Assembly: GCF_050436995.1 (NCBI RefSeq)
Contig: NC_134757.1
Location: forward strand, 1,066,501 to 1,130,500
Direction of reading: 5' to 3'
Length of the DNA: 64,000 nucleotides
DNA from: Anticarsia gemmatalis
Lineage: Eukaryota; Arthropoda; Insecta; Lepidoptera; Erebidae
A model generated the notes under the pieces. The model ran no database searches. It was not told the DNA's origin and worked only from the letters and a program-made list of their open reading frames with translations. This document shows positions 37,401 through 50,157 of this stretch, in pieces (the stretch's first letter is position 1; each line of letters starts with the position of its first letter). Position numbers and translations under genes: made by a program.

Positions 37401-38364
37401 TCGATTGTCAAATATGGTTAATAAAGTGAAATTCGTTTCTGTATTTCTTAAATCTAATATACAATCTATTTGTTAAATTAGATAATACACAAACTCTATT
37501 CTAAATCGTTTAACAAAAAGATCTCTCTAATGTACTCGTAAGTAATAAGACTGAGGTTTTAGTAACATGAAAATAAGTTAGTTAAATATGATAATTTATT
37601 AGTTTTTCGAGGGTTTTCGTATAATTTATAATGTTATATTAATAGGCAATGTTATTCAGACTGGTCGAGAACAGATTTAGATTTCGATTCATTTTAATTT
37701 GAAAATCAGTAAGTTTTTGGACCTACGTATCACTTTAGTGGTAAAGTCGCCTATGTTAAAATATCATACTTATTAACAGATAATCTTGACTTGATACTAT
37801 AGATAACTATAACCAATGCTTAAAGTCTTCAAATAACTGCAAAATATTTAAAGATTTTTCCGAACATATAAATTTCACAAAATGTACCACACATTAAAAG
37901 TTGTACAAACACGTGGTTATCAACACTATTGATATACAAACAAAGTCACAATTTCTACAAATAGTACGCCAACAACAAACAGAAAATAAAATAAAAAACA
38001 ATTTTCAAAACCATCCTCTCTCAGCCGCCATCTAAACGTACCCAACCCTTAGTAAGTACATTCAAGATCAGTAATTACACCACTGAAGTTTAGAACTACT
38101 GTAAATCTATTAAATAGCCCAGTACTTAAGTAATTCCTCGCTTCAGAGCCGAGGATTAAGAGGGAAAAGGATTTAAAACGGTTTACTTTTGCTCCGTCTC
38201 TTATGGCAGATTTTAAACTGAATTCGTATAAGTATATCTTTGTATCCAGTCTGATTTTATCCAAAGTAAATCTAAAAGTATAGACTAAGACTAAAGTAAT
38301 TAAAAATTTCATATTTGACATTTATTTATTGCGAATTTCAAGAAAATAGTTGTTACGAAATACC

Positions 38365-38381
38365 CTAGGGGCGCTGATTAG
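38365..38381. repeat. 17-bp word shared with 607-623
   Basis: CTAGGGGCGCTGATTAG, identical to 607-623; probably a conserved transposon terminus. Confidence 0.55.
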
Positions 38382-41300
38382 TATTTTACACAAATTTAGA
38401 AATAACTAAGACACCTTGAAAGATTTTCTATTTAATAATTATTATTATTTCGATTTTATTAACTAAGAGTCATAATAGTTGCTATTCACGAAAATCTTTC
38501 TGTACCTAGAAAACGCAACGCCGTCGGGGTCGGCTATCATGAACATCATTGAGTTTGAACCTGAACATATTATAACAAACAGTTTAAGATACAAAGGTCT
38601 TATTGCAATAGTTTCTTTTAACCCAAGTATAAGTGAAAATAAATGTTTTAACGTATACTTCCGTGGGATATGGCCATATATTATTATATTATATTATAAT
38701 ACAACTTACAGTCAAACGAAAAAATTACATATTTTTATTGAATTAATTATACTGCACATCCTGGACCAAAACAATTTATCATTACCCTCCCGCAGGCAAT
38801 ATATCACTGAAAAAATTCAACCACTAGCAGTTCCAAATTAAAATTTAACAGCAAAGGGTTGGAAACCGTTTGTAAGTTAACAAATTCGAAGGGTAGGTTC
38901 AGCCCCCGACCGGGTGGTGGGAGGGTTAGAACAAATACACCAAAGTGGCCAAAGGTCGCTAATTCGATTCCTGGCACACATATGTAATGTAAATATAGAT
39001 TATGTACCAGTGAGTTGTGAATTTGGTAGGTTTTTTATTTAGCTCTTATTCGGATGTTGCTTTCTATTACAATTTATAAAGATAGAATATTAATACGCCC
39101 CTGTAGAACCATTCATGAAAATGTGTGAATATGTAAATATGAATTTCAGTTTTGTTACTGTGATGAAAAACATTACGGGCTAAGTTAGTTTCCTAAAACT
39201 TTTTGTTCATTTATTACCTACTCCTAGTAGTGAAATGCATTACAAATAATGCTATATAATGTAGATTTTTGTTACAAAAGGTTACAGATTTTTTAACAAC
39301 GATTGTTAAATTGTGCAAAAAATTAATGTTTCCTTGAGATTTTTCATTTAGCTTCCGTAACTAGGGTAAAGACGGTTAGCCGACGCCATAGCTTTATATC
39401 ACATCGTACCTTTAACAACAAAACTTACACTTGGCTAGCGTGGTTGACTTTCTAACCCAGGCCTGCGACCTCAGAGACAACCTCCACCCAACACTAGAAT
39501 GGTATGAAGCCAAATGCGACAATTTAACTCCCACAACCCTCTCTCCACTAAAGACGCTCTTACAACCCGATCTCACCAGTCATAAGCAGTTCTTCCTAGA
39601 CAAAAAAAAACAATATCTAATTCTACAAACACGTAACGTGAACCATTATTCAGGTACATCTCTGCAACAAATCATGCGTGTAAACTTATAATTCACTTCT
39701 ACTGCTCGTATATAAGCGAATCCGAACAAAAAACTTTATTGGTGTTTGAAACGATGCCTTAGGGCGACATCGATCGTGGAGCGCGTACCTTCGTGTTTTG
39801 TAGTTATTAAGGTATAAGATGTAGCGACGAGCTGAGCGAGAGTTCATGAGAGGTAGCGGGGAAAAGAATGTGACTGATAAGTGAGGTTTCTTTGTAGTTA
39901 ACTTTACCTTGCATGTTACTTTTATTCTGTTAGTTTAAAGAATTTTCTAGTTCTAAAGTTTTATATCAAGAGATAACTTATTTACCCCTGTTTAAATAAC
40001 CACATATTTTCAAAATTTATTATATATTGAAAATTCAATTGCTTCTCCTACTTAGGAGATTGTGGCAAACTTTTTATGCCTCTGATGGTTAAAACACAAG
40101 CTGATATAACGGTATAATTACAGATGTCTCAAATATTTCCCTGTGGGACTAATCATAGCTCCTTAATTATAGTTTCAATAGTACTTCATATGCAAATTAA
40201 AGCAAGATGGTGCGTACTTTTATAAAAGGAAAGCGTTTCAAATCATAACTGAATAGTTATCAGGAGTCGATGTCTGCAGTTAACGACCTTCTTTTATAGT
40301 AAAATTGGGAAGTAAATATATAATAATATGTATTATGATAAAAAAACTTATTTGAAGCAGATAAATCGCAATAAAAACACGTTTTACGAAAATCTACAAT
40401 TTATTAATTTCGCTCGCATAAAGTTTATGACTTACCCCACTCCCTAGATATGCGAACCAACCCCTATCTAAAATCGTTTGGAAATAAAACGCGTGCAGAG
40501 ATCTCCGGTAGGAATTAGCCGGGCCCGATGTACCCACAACTAATAAATTGCTAAATAATAAAGGTTCTGGCCTTTTTCCACTCGTACGGTTCACAACACA
40601 ATACATAGAGCTGTTTAAGAGATTATCCTGAAGTATTTTCTAGTGAGAGTTTACGTTATTTAGTGTTTTTTGAGGTTACAAACCGCACATTGGAAAAGTA
40701 ATGTAGGAATACTGTAATACTGATTACATAGGATACAGTGAGGATCCGGGATCAGGGTAGATATGTATAGAAAAGTTTTATGTACTTGACTAGATAAAAA
40801 ATGCTGATCTTGTCTTATAATTCATTTTTCATACCAGAAACATGCATGATTATATCAAGTAAGTCTCAAATGCACAATATTCATACACCCACTCGAATAT
40901 TTTATGATTTCATAGAGTCACTATCCACAAATTACACGTAGAAAAGAGTTTTGACGCTATTGTTCACAGCCGTTTTCAGAAACAGACGAGAATTAAAATC
41001 ATACATCATATAGTACATAATACAACTAAAAAATCATAATTATATTGTCATATTTCTAAAAAGAACACAAGCTTCAACATCACAACAAAATCTCCGTACA
41101 CAATAAACAGTAGAGTTTTCAATAAGGACCATAAGTCCAGATCAATAAAGGGTCCTAGCTCTTCACAGAGACTAATTAATATTCGGCGGGACTCAAAGCC
41201 TCCCCTCGTCCCACAATTAAAAAAATCCGGAGGGTCACTACAGAAGCTCTGTGGATTAGAAAATATAGTGCGATGTATACGCATAGATGTAGATTCATTT

Positions 41301-41500
41301 TTGTACCTTTTTTCTTTGTTTTAATATCGATGTTGGTTGAAACTGACGGCTTTAACTGGTGGTGATTACTTGCTGTTTCACAGCCTTTTTGTAAGTTAAC
41401 TACAGTTAGTGTAATCTGAGTGAAAGTAAACTATATTGTATCGATTACGATGCATCGTTTGAATAAACATCTAGATTACTTTTTTTTATTTATTTTTTAA

Positions 41501-41815
41501 CCCATTACTGTCCCACTGCAGGGCAAGAGTCTCCTCCCAAACGAGGAAGGGGTTAGACCTTGAATCTACCACGCTGGCCAAGTGCGGATTGGGGACTTTG
41601 CATGACCTTACTAAATGTATTAAACAAATTTTAGGCATACAGGAATGCATGCACGGTTTCATCACGATGGTTTCTTTCACCATTAGAACAAGTGATAATT
41701 ATTTCTGATAAACACATTTTTTTTTTACTCTACCTCCGAAAAGTCATTGGTGTGTTGCCTAAACCGTCGACCACTTGCGTGGGAGGTGCCAACTTAAACC
41801 ACTCAGCTATCACTA
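41501..41815 (-). repeat. SINE family A, near full length, tRNA-derived
   Basis: The minus strand starts with TAGCTGAGTGG (A-box, 41799-41809), then AAGTTGGCACCTCCCACGCA and AGTGGTCGACGGTTTAGGC, then the ATTATCACTTG, CATGCAAAGTCCCCAATCCG and CCTGCAGTGGGACAG body modules shared with 20761-21050. The two copies differ by substitutions and small indels. Confidence 0.88.
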
Positions 41816-44703
41816 TAAAGAATCAATAGCTTAACATTTGAAATTTAGCAAGAATTTAGTCCTTACAGTTGATCCGGTGTCGGCTATTGATACTCGAAAG
41901 TGCTATAAAATTGAACTATAGACTCTACTCCTACAAATTTATAAATCAAATCATAATTTCAAACTTTGCAACCAACACTAGCAACAACAATTTTAACATC
42001 CCAACCACCAAATAACGAACGATCCACCTAGTATTTAGTAAACAAACATCGAAAATGAATTTAAATACTAAACCGAAATGTCGTGAATATTTCCACTGGC
42101 AGGGTAAGGTAACTTTATGAAAAGTTGGAATATTTTGCTTGCTTTGTCCAGCTACTGTTATGTGCCACCCCTGGACAGAGGGTAGTGTGTTGTGTATCGA
42201 GTGTGAACACTTTTTTGTTTTATGCTTAGATGAAAGTTTCAATGGTTTGAAGTCCATTTTCCGCTTTTTCGTGGTACTTGGTTATTGTTTTTGTAAGTCT
42301 GCTTCGTATAGATAAAAATGGTGTTACTGTCGTTTAGCTAAATTGTTTATTTGCTACTATATAAATATTTAGTGATTGTAATAAAATTCATTCAATAAAA
42401 ATTATATCGGCTAAGAAATTCTAAGTTATAGAGCCAGACTTTCGCTAATATGAACTAAACGAGTAGCACGATTTTCTTCACTTGGTACTCTTGCATTTTC
42501 ATTAAACATTCCTCGATAGCTGATACTCAGTTGAACGAAAGCCGTTTTTCTTATGGAAATCACCTGTTTTACCTTACGTAAGTATTGTTATCTGTTATCT
42601 AGCTTATAAAAGAACTTTAAACTTATAGGTACTTTGACCAAATTACCCAAAAATATTATAAAGTTAACTTATTTTTCCACACTCGTATCCAGAAAATATT
42701 CACACGTTTCATTCACATTCAAGATTCCATAGTCTCCTACCCTATTTACCCACAGAATATGGCACAACTAAAACAGTATTTACCATAACTTACAAGTACG
42801 AGTGAACCGGAGTTTCGGTTCAAAAGTACCCCCATACTTCATAAAAGTACACTGCCGTACTCCCTTTCACCGTTGTAAACCAACTTTATAACTTGCTAGT
42901 CCCTTAACTCGACTTTGTTCGCTGTTTTAGTATTTCTTCTTCAAACTAAAATGTTACTTGCATATTACAAACAATATATAGGTAAAGTACAAAAATGGAG
43001 GAATAAAAGCTGGATTTCATAGGCATCCGAACGTGCTAAGAGCTGTTCAGAATCAAAATTGAACCTAACCTTAAAATTACTTCATCCTCTACGTCTAATC
43101 AAAAGCCTTTTATCCCTAAATTAACAGAGTCAATTTTAAGCTACTATAGCTAATTTTATAAACTAGACTTTAGGCTTTCAAACAACATAACTTTCGTCAA
43201 AATCCATTCAGTAGTTTTGATGCAAAACAAACAAACAGTCAAAAATTTTCGTCAAAACAAAAATGATAGTGACTGTGAAAAGAATACTAATACATTTAGA
43301 AAGAGAGGGAGAATAATATAGGTTACTGTGACTTCCCCATCAATACAGTATTTTATTACATTTTTATATGAAAGGGGTTCATAGTTAAATAGGCTGTAAG
43401 CCGATCGATTCGCTTGAATCATTTAGTATAGAGTTTTTTATGGGATATCCGTGATCTGAAATAGTTGTTTATCGGTCTTGTTTTAGTGCAATTATTTATG
43501 AATGCGGTTTAAGCCGTGGCTTTGCTTGCGTGGAGTTTGTTTTGAAAAGTAAAGCCTTGGAAGTTGACATTTTATTTTAGGGAAGACTCAAAAAGAGAGA
43601 AAAATATGTAAAGCTAATCAGTCAGGACAAAATTTTCTTTAGAAAAGTATAAAGTAGCTTTCTTTTCCAGAATCAAATTTTTTAATGAATTTGGGTAAGT
43701 ATATTACTAACACAGTTGTATTAATATCATTACAAATGTAACATTTACAGCAGTTAATATTTTTTTATTTATACATTTTTAATTTATCTATCATGTAGAA
43801 CTGCAACTAATTTTCAAGGCTTTACGAACAAATGTTTTTCCTGTCACGTTTTGATTTTAGTGATGGACTAATAAGTGTGATTTGACACATTAAATTACAA
43901 TAATCCCATAGCTCTTGTCCGTAGTCGTGAATAGAAGGGTCCACTACCCTTATAAGCCGGGGTAGATCTGCCAATTATTCAGATTTACGATATATTGCCA
44001 CTGGTTTTTAATGATGTTTAATTTGAAAAAAACATTTGTTTAATTATTTATGAGCAATATCCAAATTTGTATCTATTCTTCGTTGCAAATATTATTATTC
44101 AGTTTTTTCCCTAGGCCTAAAAGATTATCTCCACTTCACTTCTCGAATATTTGTCTCATAGGGGTTCCCACTGGGCAAGCCTAGTCTTATACTCTTTTCT
44201 TGCCATAAAATGCATTTCCTTGTAAATATTAAGATAGATAAATAATAATAAAACACCTTTCTTACTTTTCGTAGCACCATTTTTTAAAGCACTAAATGAG
44301 CAATAATTTTGAAGCTAATACTACTAAAATATACTTAGTAGGTAATTTTCATGCAGACTAAAAACACATCTATGTTCTACTCAAAATCACCTACAATTTT
44401 TTTCTCATTCACATACAGTGTTCATGACAACACCGACGCGGCGACGGCATCGAATCTTTGCACGTATGATATTAATGTAATGTAATTAAACAAAACACTA
44501 TCAATGAGGTTTACGTCTACATTAACTGCTTCAGCATAATTTCAGCTTCCTAGATATTACGGTTTATGACAATGGTCAATGGTTTTTAAGCTTTTAGATA
44601 CCTCCAGTTTTAAATAAACAGTAAATAAATACGAGTATGTGTATTATTATGTATATATGTATATGTTATAATAATAATTAGATATATATTCAGATATATT
44701 TAG

Positions 44704-44785
44704 CCTGGTGACTGACGGACAGACAGTGAAGGCTTAGTAATAGGATTCCGTTTTTAGTTTTTAGGTACGGAACGCTAAAAACTAG
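44704..44785 (+). repeat. LINE tail (GACAGACAG ... GGTACGGAAC type)
   Basis: TGACTGACGGACAGACAG, AGGCTTAGTAATAGGATTCC and TAGGTACGGAACGCTAAAAA. This is a widespread insect repeat tail, probably RTE-like (from memory). Confidence 0.7.
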
Positions 44786-45751
44786 CCATCCTTAATTGAC
44801 CAATATGAGTTCAATATCATAATGTTCAATCAATACATTGTTAGAACCATTAAAAAGCTTATGAAGTTGTGACAAGTATAATTAAATAGCACTAAATCAA
44901 ATCGTTTGTTAATTTAGGTCAAACATTGACTTTTGACTGTCAGAATTTATAGTGAATTTCATTGCGGTTACGGAAATGGATTAACTAATTTCGTTTATGT
45001 ACTGAAAATTAGTTGTTTTACTGGTTTAGTTGATAGGCGGTCTTGATATATGGCTATTTTTATAGTAAACTACAGGTTTATTTTTATGATTGCTATGCTT
45101 GTACTATTATGAAGATTAAGTAGTTATTCTAAGGTATTTGTGAAAAGGATTAGGCAGGATTTTCTTATGTGTCTTATGCAATCTGCTTCCTACTGTATAT
45201 CTTTAATAAGGAAATTAAGCAAGAAAGGCATGATTTACAAACTAATACTATTTCTTTTTTGTTAAATATTGAGTAATTTTGTAAGAAAGATGTCACTAAT
45301 ATTTTCCAAGTGTTCATCTCAACAAACTTTAATTACTGGACATATACATCATCCTTATTAAATACATAATTAAGAAATAGCACAGAAAAACGCATTTTAA
45401 ATATAAAACTGCCTAAAATACACCATAATATCTCTCACCTCCTCTCTTTCTAATAAAAAATATTCATTCGCATTATCGCGAAGACTTTCACCCCGACTCT
45501 CAACTCCGAACGCCTTACCCATTAAACTATTGTAAGATTCACCCGATTTCACCCCCTGCGAGCTGCGTGCAGATAACATCCCTTTATAATGGAAGTTAAA
45601 TACATCTTATGTTTATGTAAGATGTGCTTGGCTTATTGCTGCGATGTTTAGCTGTGGCTGCCGTTTCATGGCTTTTATTGTATGGAAAAAAGGTTGAAAT
45701 TCTATGAATAATAGTGTTTAAACTAATTCTATCTGATGTCAAATCTATGTA

Positions 45752-45912
45752 CGGTTTTCCTGCCCAAGAGGGGTAAGGTCTTGAGTCTGCTGACCAAGAG
45801 CCACGGGTTGCGGACTTTGCGTGCCTTCAAGGACAGATTAAAGAATTCTCAAGTATGTAAAGATTGCTTACAATGTTTTCCTTTGCTATTTCAGGAAGTG
45901 ATCACTATTTTT
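45752..45912 (-). repeat. SINE family A, diverged body fragment
   Basis: CTGCCCAAGAGGGGTAAGG, CTTGAGTCTGCTGACCAAG, GGGTTGCGGACTTTGCGTG and CAATGTTTTCCTTTGC follow the order of the tail at 41501. Head missing. The reading frame across it is a shadow. Confidence 0.65.
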
Positions 45913-46587
45913 ACATGACTTCTAAGTAAACGTCTGTTCTTTCAACTAGGGCAAGTAATTAGATATATTTTACGATTGTCTTTGTTTTTCTTGATAACGA
46001 AGCACAATAATTACATATGTAGATTTTAGTATCTTTATTCCATTGAGTTTCTTTCATTCTTTCATTTCATTCTTTATCTCATTACAACTCTACTTAAATA
46101 TAATTAACAAAAAAAGTAATTACGTAATAGTTATACACTAGCGAGTAATTCCAACCCGTGTCACATCTAAGTAGATCCCACCCCCTGATGTTTCACGTAA
46201 AACAGCCGTATTCCTCACAGAGTAATCTAGCAAACTTTGCTCAAACGTAATAACATGTAACAAAACAAAAAATATAAAAACCGACCCGAAAGGGTACACT
46301 AATGATTCGTATTTCGCAAACGGTTTTAATGCGTGCCTTCGGACATATTTAAAACACAAAGTTTGGTGCCCTCATCCCGACCCCTCGTAGTTAGCAGAGC
46401 AACCCCCCGAGGGGTAAAAATACCGTAGTTTTAGCTAATCTGTCGGGCCCGCGCAGCATTTTTAAACTCGGGAGGGGTGGTTTTAGGCATTTTAACACTG
46501 TACAAAAATGTGTGGGGGCAGGCGGTGTGTGTGGAATCGGACTTATGTGGGAATCTATTTATGTGATACCCCCCTCCGTTAATATCG

Positions 46588-46601
46588 GTTGCCATGGTAA
46601 C
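46588..46601. promoter_or_regulatory. Perfect palindromic RFX X-box
   Basis: GTTGCCATGGTAAC is the ideal inverted-repeat X-box bound by RFX winged-helix factors, which in animals drive ciliary genes. It lies inside the CpG-rich block. Function is inference. Confidence 0.55.
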
Positions 46602-46707
46602 GGGCAGATTACTGCATCGTATCCACTCGATTTTTCGCCGGTTTTTCTGTTGTAATCAAATGAGGTGCGACGCGTGTGTGTGCCCCCCTTTTTAAGGGGT
46701 GTTTTTT

Positions 46708-46739
46708 GGGTATCGCGGGTGGTGGTGGGGGGTAGGGGG
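46708..46739 (+). other. Potential G-quadruplex
   Basis: Four G runs of at least three (GGG, GGG, GGGGGG, GGGGG) with loops of 6, 7 and 2 bases on the plus strand. Confidence 0.55.
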
Positions 46740-48399
46740 TGACACGCGTGTACTCAATTATCCGCAGTGAATCAATAGCGGCGAGATGAGGGTAGTTGTG
46801 ATGCTTGTGACGCTACTAATGTCTTTTCATCTGTTTAATTTTTTGTGGGTATATTTTTTTCGTTTTTTCTCGTTGTGTTAGGCTGTGACCTATTTCCTGT
46901 GTTCGGGAATGTGGCACGATATCCGTGTGCTTTTGTATTTTTTATAATTACATTTTGTCGGTTCCGCTATTCCTTTTTAGTCTTTTGCGCAGTTAGAAAA
47001 GAGTAATGGTATATTTTAACAAGTAAATAGTGGTGTAGGAATTTTAACATTTTGCCAAAATATAATTATTTTTTACGGTACAATTGGAATTAATGGATTC
47101 GCGCCAATTCTACATTTGAGTTAGGTAGACTGTTTATTATATTGCTGAGAGACTTGGCGCTTTAGTTAAATGGTTAAAACATCGGTCCTGCGTACAAGAA
47201 GTAGCGAGTTTGATTCTAACCTAACTATCCGTTGAAGCTAGTTGGACGGTGGAATGTATCTGAAGTTTAGTATAAACTACTATTCTTAATTAATTTGTAT
47301 CGCAGTAGTCTTCCGTGCTCCTAATTACGAAATTACCTTTGAGATGTAAAAAATGTATATAAATCCAACTGTAATTTCCCGGAAGGTCTATGCCTGAACC
47401 CTTATAATAAGAGAAAGGAACATGTGACAGAAAAATTAGCTCGGTTTAGATTTGTTGATATTATTATGTGATATATGTGTATACTTTCACATTCTGGAAT
47501 GAAAACTGTATCCAGTAATGAGACAGGAATAGGTAAAATTTACTTTAGTTGGCCGATATAAAATAGTTTACTATAACATAAAAATCTGATCGCCAAGTAG
47601 GTAACTTATTCGAAAAATAGAAGAATGTGTAGAAAACAAAATTTAAAATAACTGAATATGGAAAAAAATAAACTATGTGTTTCTACAGATACCCTGTTCG
47701 ATTTAGACGTAACGGCTAAAGAACTGTAATTTCTATACATTTTTGACTACTGGGCCTATGTGGTGGATATACTCAGCTAACGCCTTTGTGATTGTAGCTC
47801 TTGTTTGTGGTGTCAGGTTTAATGATGAGCCTTTCTTTAAAATATGAAACTATTTCTTATTCTTCTTCTTCAGTACAATGGCTCTTGTGTCTGTTTGAGA
47901 TGATGATGATGATGATTGAGATGAGATAATACGCAGGAGATTTAGTAAGAAAACCAAGACTTAAACTTACACAGTAACGTTTTAAAACGCGTAAATCTGC
48001 ATCTTATATAGAGCCAAAATAGATTAAAGATATCTTCTCTAGTAATTCAAACTACTATCAATTCCTAACGTCTTTCACCACTTTTGAATAAGTATCGGTT
48101 AGCATATGAGGTGAATATTTAACAGGTATTTTTTCATCCATTTGTTATTTCTTTTTCTATCGGATAAGCTATCCAACACTTATCTATCAGGTGTAAAACT
48201 CGCTCTTAATATCGTACCTTATTGCATTATGTTTAATTTCTTACGATGTTAAGAATTGTCATGAGAAAATAGAGTATCGCTCCATCTTTTCCAATTTCCA
48301 CGAACTTTTTACAGTATTCTCCGCTTAGCAAAATGGTATATATATTAGTACCAAAGCCTCTCTCAACCCCTACGTAGACAAAGTTTACCAACCCCTCGG

Positions 48400-48470
48400 T
48401 AGATGGCGTTGTAAAACACGCCCTCTGTAAAAACAATGAAAAGAAAACTGGATACTGCTAACGCCATCTA
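48400..48470. repeat. 71-bp element bounded by 11-bp inverted repeats
   Basis: TAGATGGCGTT (48400-48410) and AACGCCATCTA (48460-48470) are perfect inverted repeats. A related CGCGCCATCTA word occurs near 58030. Either a tiny MITE or a pair of AGATGGCG-type (YY1/CTCF-like) sites. Confidence 0.6.
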
Positions 48471-49113
48471 TGAAACTTTCCCGGAACTGACAACCTGAAC
48501 TACAGATTCATGTAGCATGGAGTTCAAGCAGTTGCTCATAGTGCTTTCATAATTTTGTGTTGAAGAATATTTTTAATTTGATATAAGACAAAGAAAAATT
48601 CTTCATTTTAGTCACTAAAGTAGTTAACGTTATTGTAAGAAAATTAGTAAATTCTAAGTTTCGTTAAGCAAACAAGACACGTTTTTCGAGAAACGGAGAT
48701 GTATATTAAATAATATTTTGTTTCCTAACCTGGAACCATATACTTGATTTTTGTGCCGATTAGATTATTTATAACTAAACAGTATACATGTAAAATATGT
48801 ATATAGATGTTTTTTTTGGGATGAATAAAATAAAACACACAGAAATACTCCGCAAATCACTTTAAATTTATTTTATAAAAGTAACTTCAAATGAAATATT
48901 AAAATCATCAATGCGAACTTAATTAATTACATACAATCATTATCTTACACCTAATTATAATTTGTCAAACGCTTAGCTTCGGGACTAGCCTACAATCAAA
49001 TTAATATCTTTTATAATTTATAATATTACATGACCGCTTTATTGGATAACAATATTTTTACACATATAAAATAATAATGCATTGATAGTCCAATCTATGA
49101 GTATCGTGTTATA

Positions 49114-49245
49114 ACCCAGGTAACTGGGCTGTGAAGATCCGATAGGTTGTCGTTCCGTGTAAAATACTGTATTCAGCTGCATCTGGTGAGACTGGAAGAC
49201 GACTCCAACATAGTTGGAAGAAAGAGAAGGCTGATCATGATTGTC
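49114..49245 (+). repeat. LINE tail ('ACTGTATTCAGCTGCATC' family)
   Basis: AACCCAGGTAACTGGG hairpin, GTCGTTCCGTGTAAAATAC, CAGCTGCATCTGGTGAGACT and CCAACATAGTTGGAAGAAAG. A shorter copy is at 51570. A common lepidopteran LINE 3' end. Confidence 0.75.
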
Positions 49246-49438
49246 CAACCAAGCCTTCGCTTCGATTACAGGGTTAACGACAATACTGTTTAATGTAAAT
49301 ATAAGTAAAAATCACAATTATTTTCAAATATTTTATGGTTAGTGAACCTAAACGAACGTCGGCTTCTAAATGACCCACCTATGGAGTATTCTGGCTTCTG
49401 GCTACTAAAGTCTGGGGACTTGAATAGAACAGCACTTA

Positions 49439-49554
49439 CCCCCGGTTTCTGAGTACATTTAACGGTAGTTTATCTATTCAATAACGATTTTTATGTGACT
49501 TTAAACGCTATTGAATAGATAAACTAACATTTACTGCAACTCAGAAACCGGGGG
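49439..49554. mobile_element. 116-bp Tourist-like MITE with TTA duplication
   Basis: Termini CCCCCGGTTTCTGAG and CTCAGAAACCGGGGG are 15-bp perfect inverted repeats, and the arms pair again at AGTTTATCTATTCAATA. Flanking TTA at 49436-49438 and 49555-49557 is a 3-bp target-site duplication, as made by PIF/Harbinger elements. No coding capacity. Confidence 0.9.
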
Positions 49555-50157
49555 TTAGACCGTCTCAAAGATATGTTTCCTGGTAATGCCAAAATATTCC
49601 CGAATTACTTTTTCGTCTTATTGTAAACTGCTCATTATGTCAAAGTGTGACAAATAAATAATTTATGTCAATAGTAAATGAGGAAGCCATTTCAATCATC
49701 ATCAAAATCAAAGATGAAGTAGGGTGGTAAATTAACATATTTGATAGTCTGATTTCAAATTCAAATTGTGTGATTCAATTTGAAATGACACCGTTGTTAT
49801 GAAATTGGTGGGAATCCGTTGGGAAATATCGATTGAAGTTATACTCTTTGGTTTTATGATAAAGCAGCTCTCTGATTCGTTATTCATTTTGCAATGCACA
49901 CCTTCATGGGATTTTACCGACTTAATTACCATTCAACATTGGTTTTTTAACAAAACATTGTAGATACATTTTGGTCTAATTGTTGTGGCTAACAAGTTTT
50001 CAGCAGAAAATGTATATTTCCATTTAATTGTAAAAGCAAAATTGTAGCAAAATAACACCGTTTAAAGTTAATTAAACCAAAATTCAGTTGTAGCATGTCA
50101 AAAATGTTACACAATAAAGCGATCATGTATTATTTGCTATTATTTGGGCTCCAATTC

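Larger units (their letters stand above)
33552..46367. other. Long non-coding stretch with scattered repeats
   Basis: No supportable gene. Holds the repeats listed at 35395, 35732, 37349, 38365, 41501, 44704 and 45752, a CpG-enriched patch at about 36775-36880, and a SINE-like B-box relic near 38960 (AATTCGATTCCTGG). A possible LINE end with AAAC repeats is near 43195-43245. Confidence 0.55.
46368..46760. promoter_or_regulatory. CpG- and G/C-tract-rich promoter-like block
   Basis: A sharp local rise in GC, with CCCCCCGAGGGG, CGGGCCCGCGC, a perfect X-box at 46588, a CCCCCCTTTTTAAGGGG hairpin at 46683, and a G-run cluster at 46708-46739. No coding exon adjoins it, so the transcript it might serve is unknown. 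Confidence 0.4.
46761..49438. other. Non-coding with repeat relics
   Basis: Contains a degenerate tRNA-derived head at 47150-47225 (GGCGCTTTAGTTAAATGG ... GCGAGTTTGATTC), a GAT microsatellite at 47899-47916, an inverted repeat at 48400-48470 and a LINE tail at 49114. No gene seen. Confidence 0.5.

Noticed and set aside
38479..38841. 120-codon open frame on the plus strand
   Set aside because: Begins at TTG, not ATG; no recognised family; composition like the flanking non-coding DNA. Could be a transposon remnant but nothing supports that.
41486..41683. 65-codon minus-strand open frame
   Set aside because: Lies within the SINE family A copy at 41501-41815.
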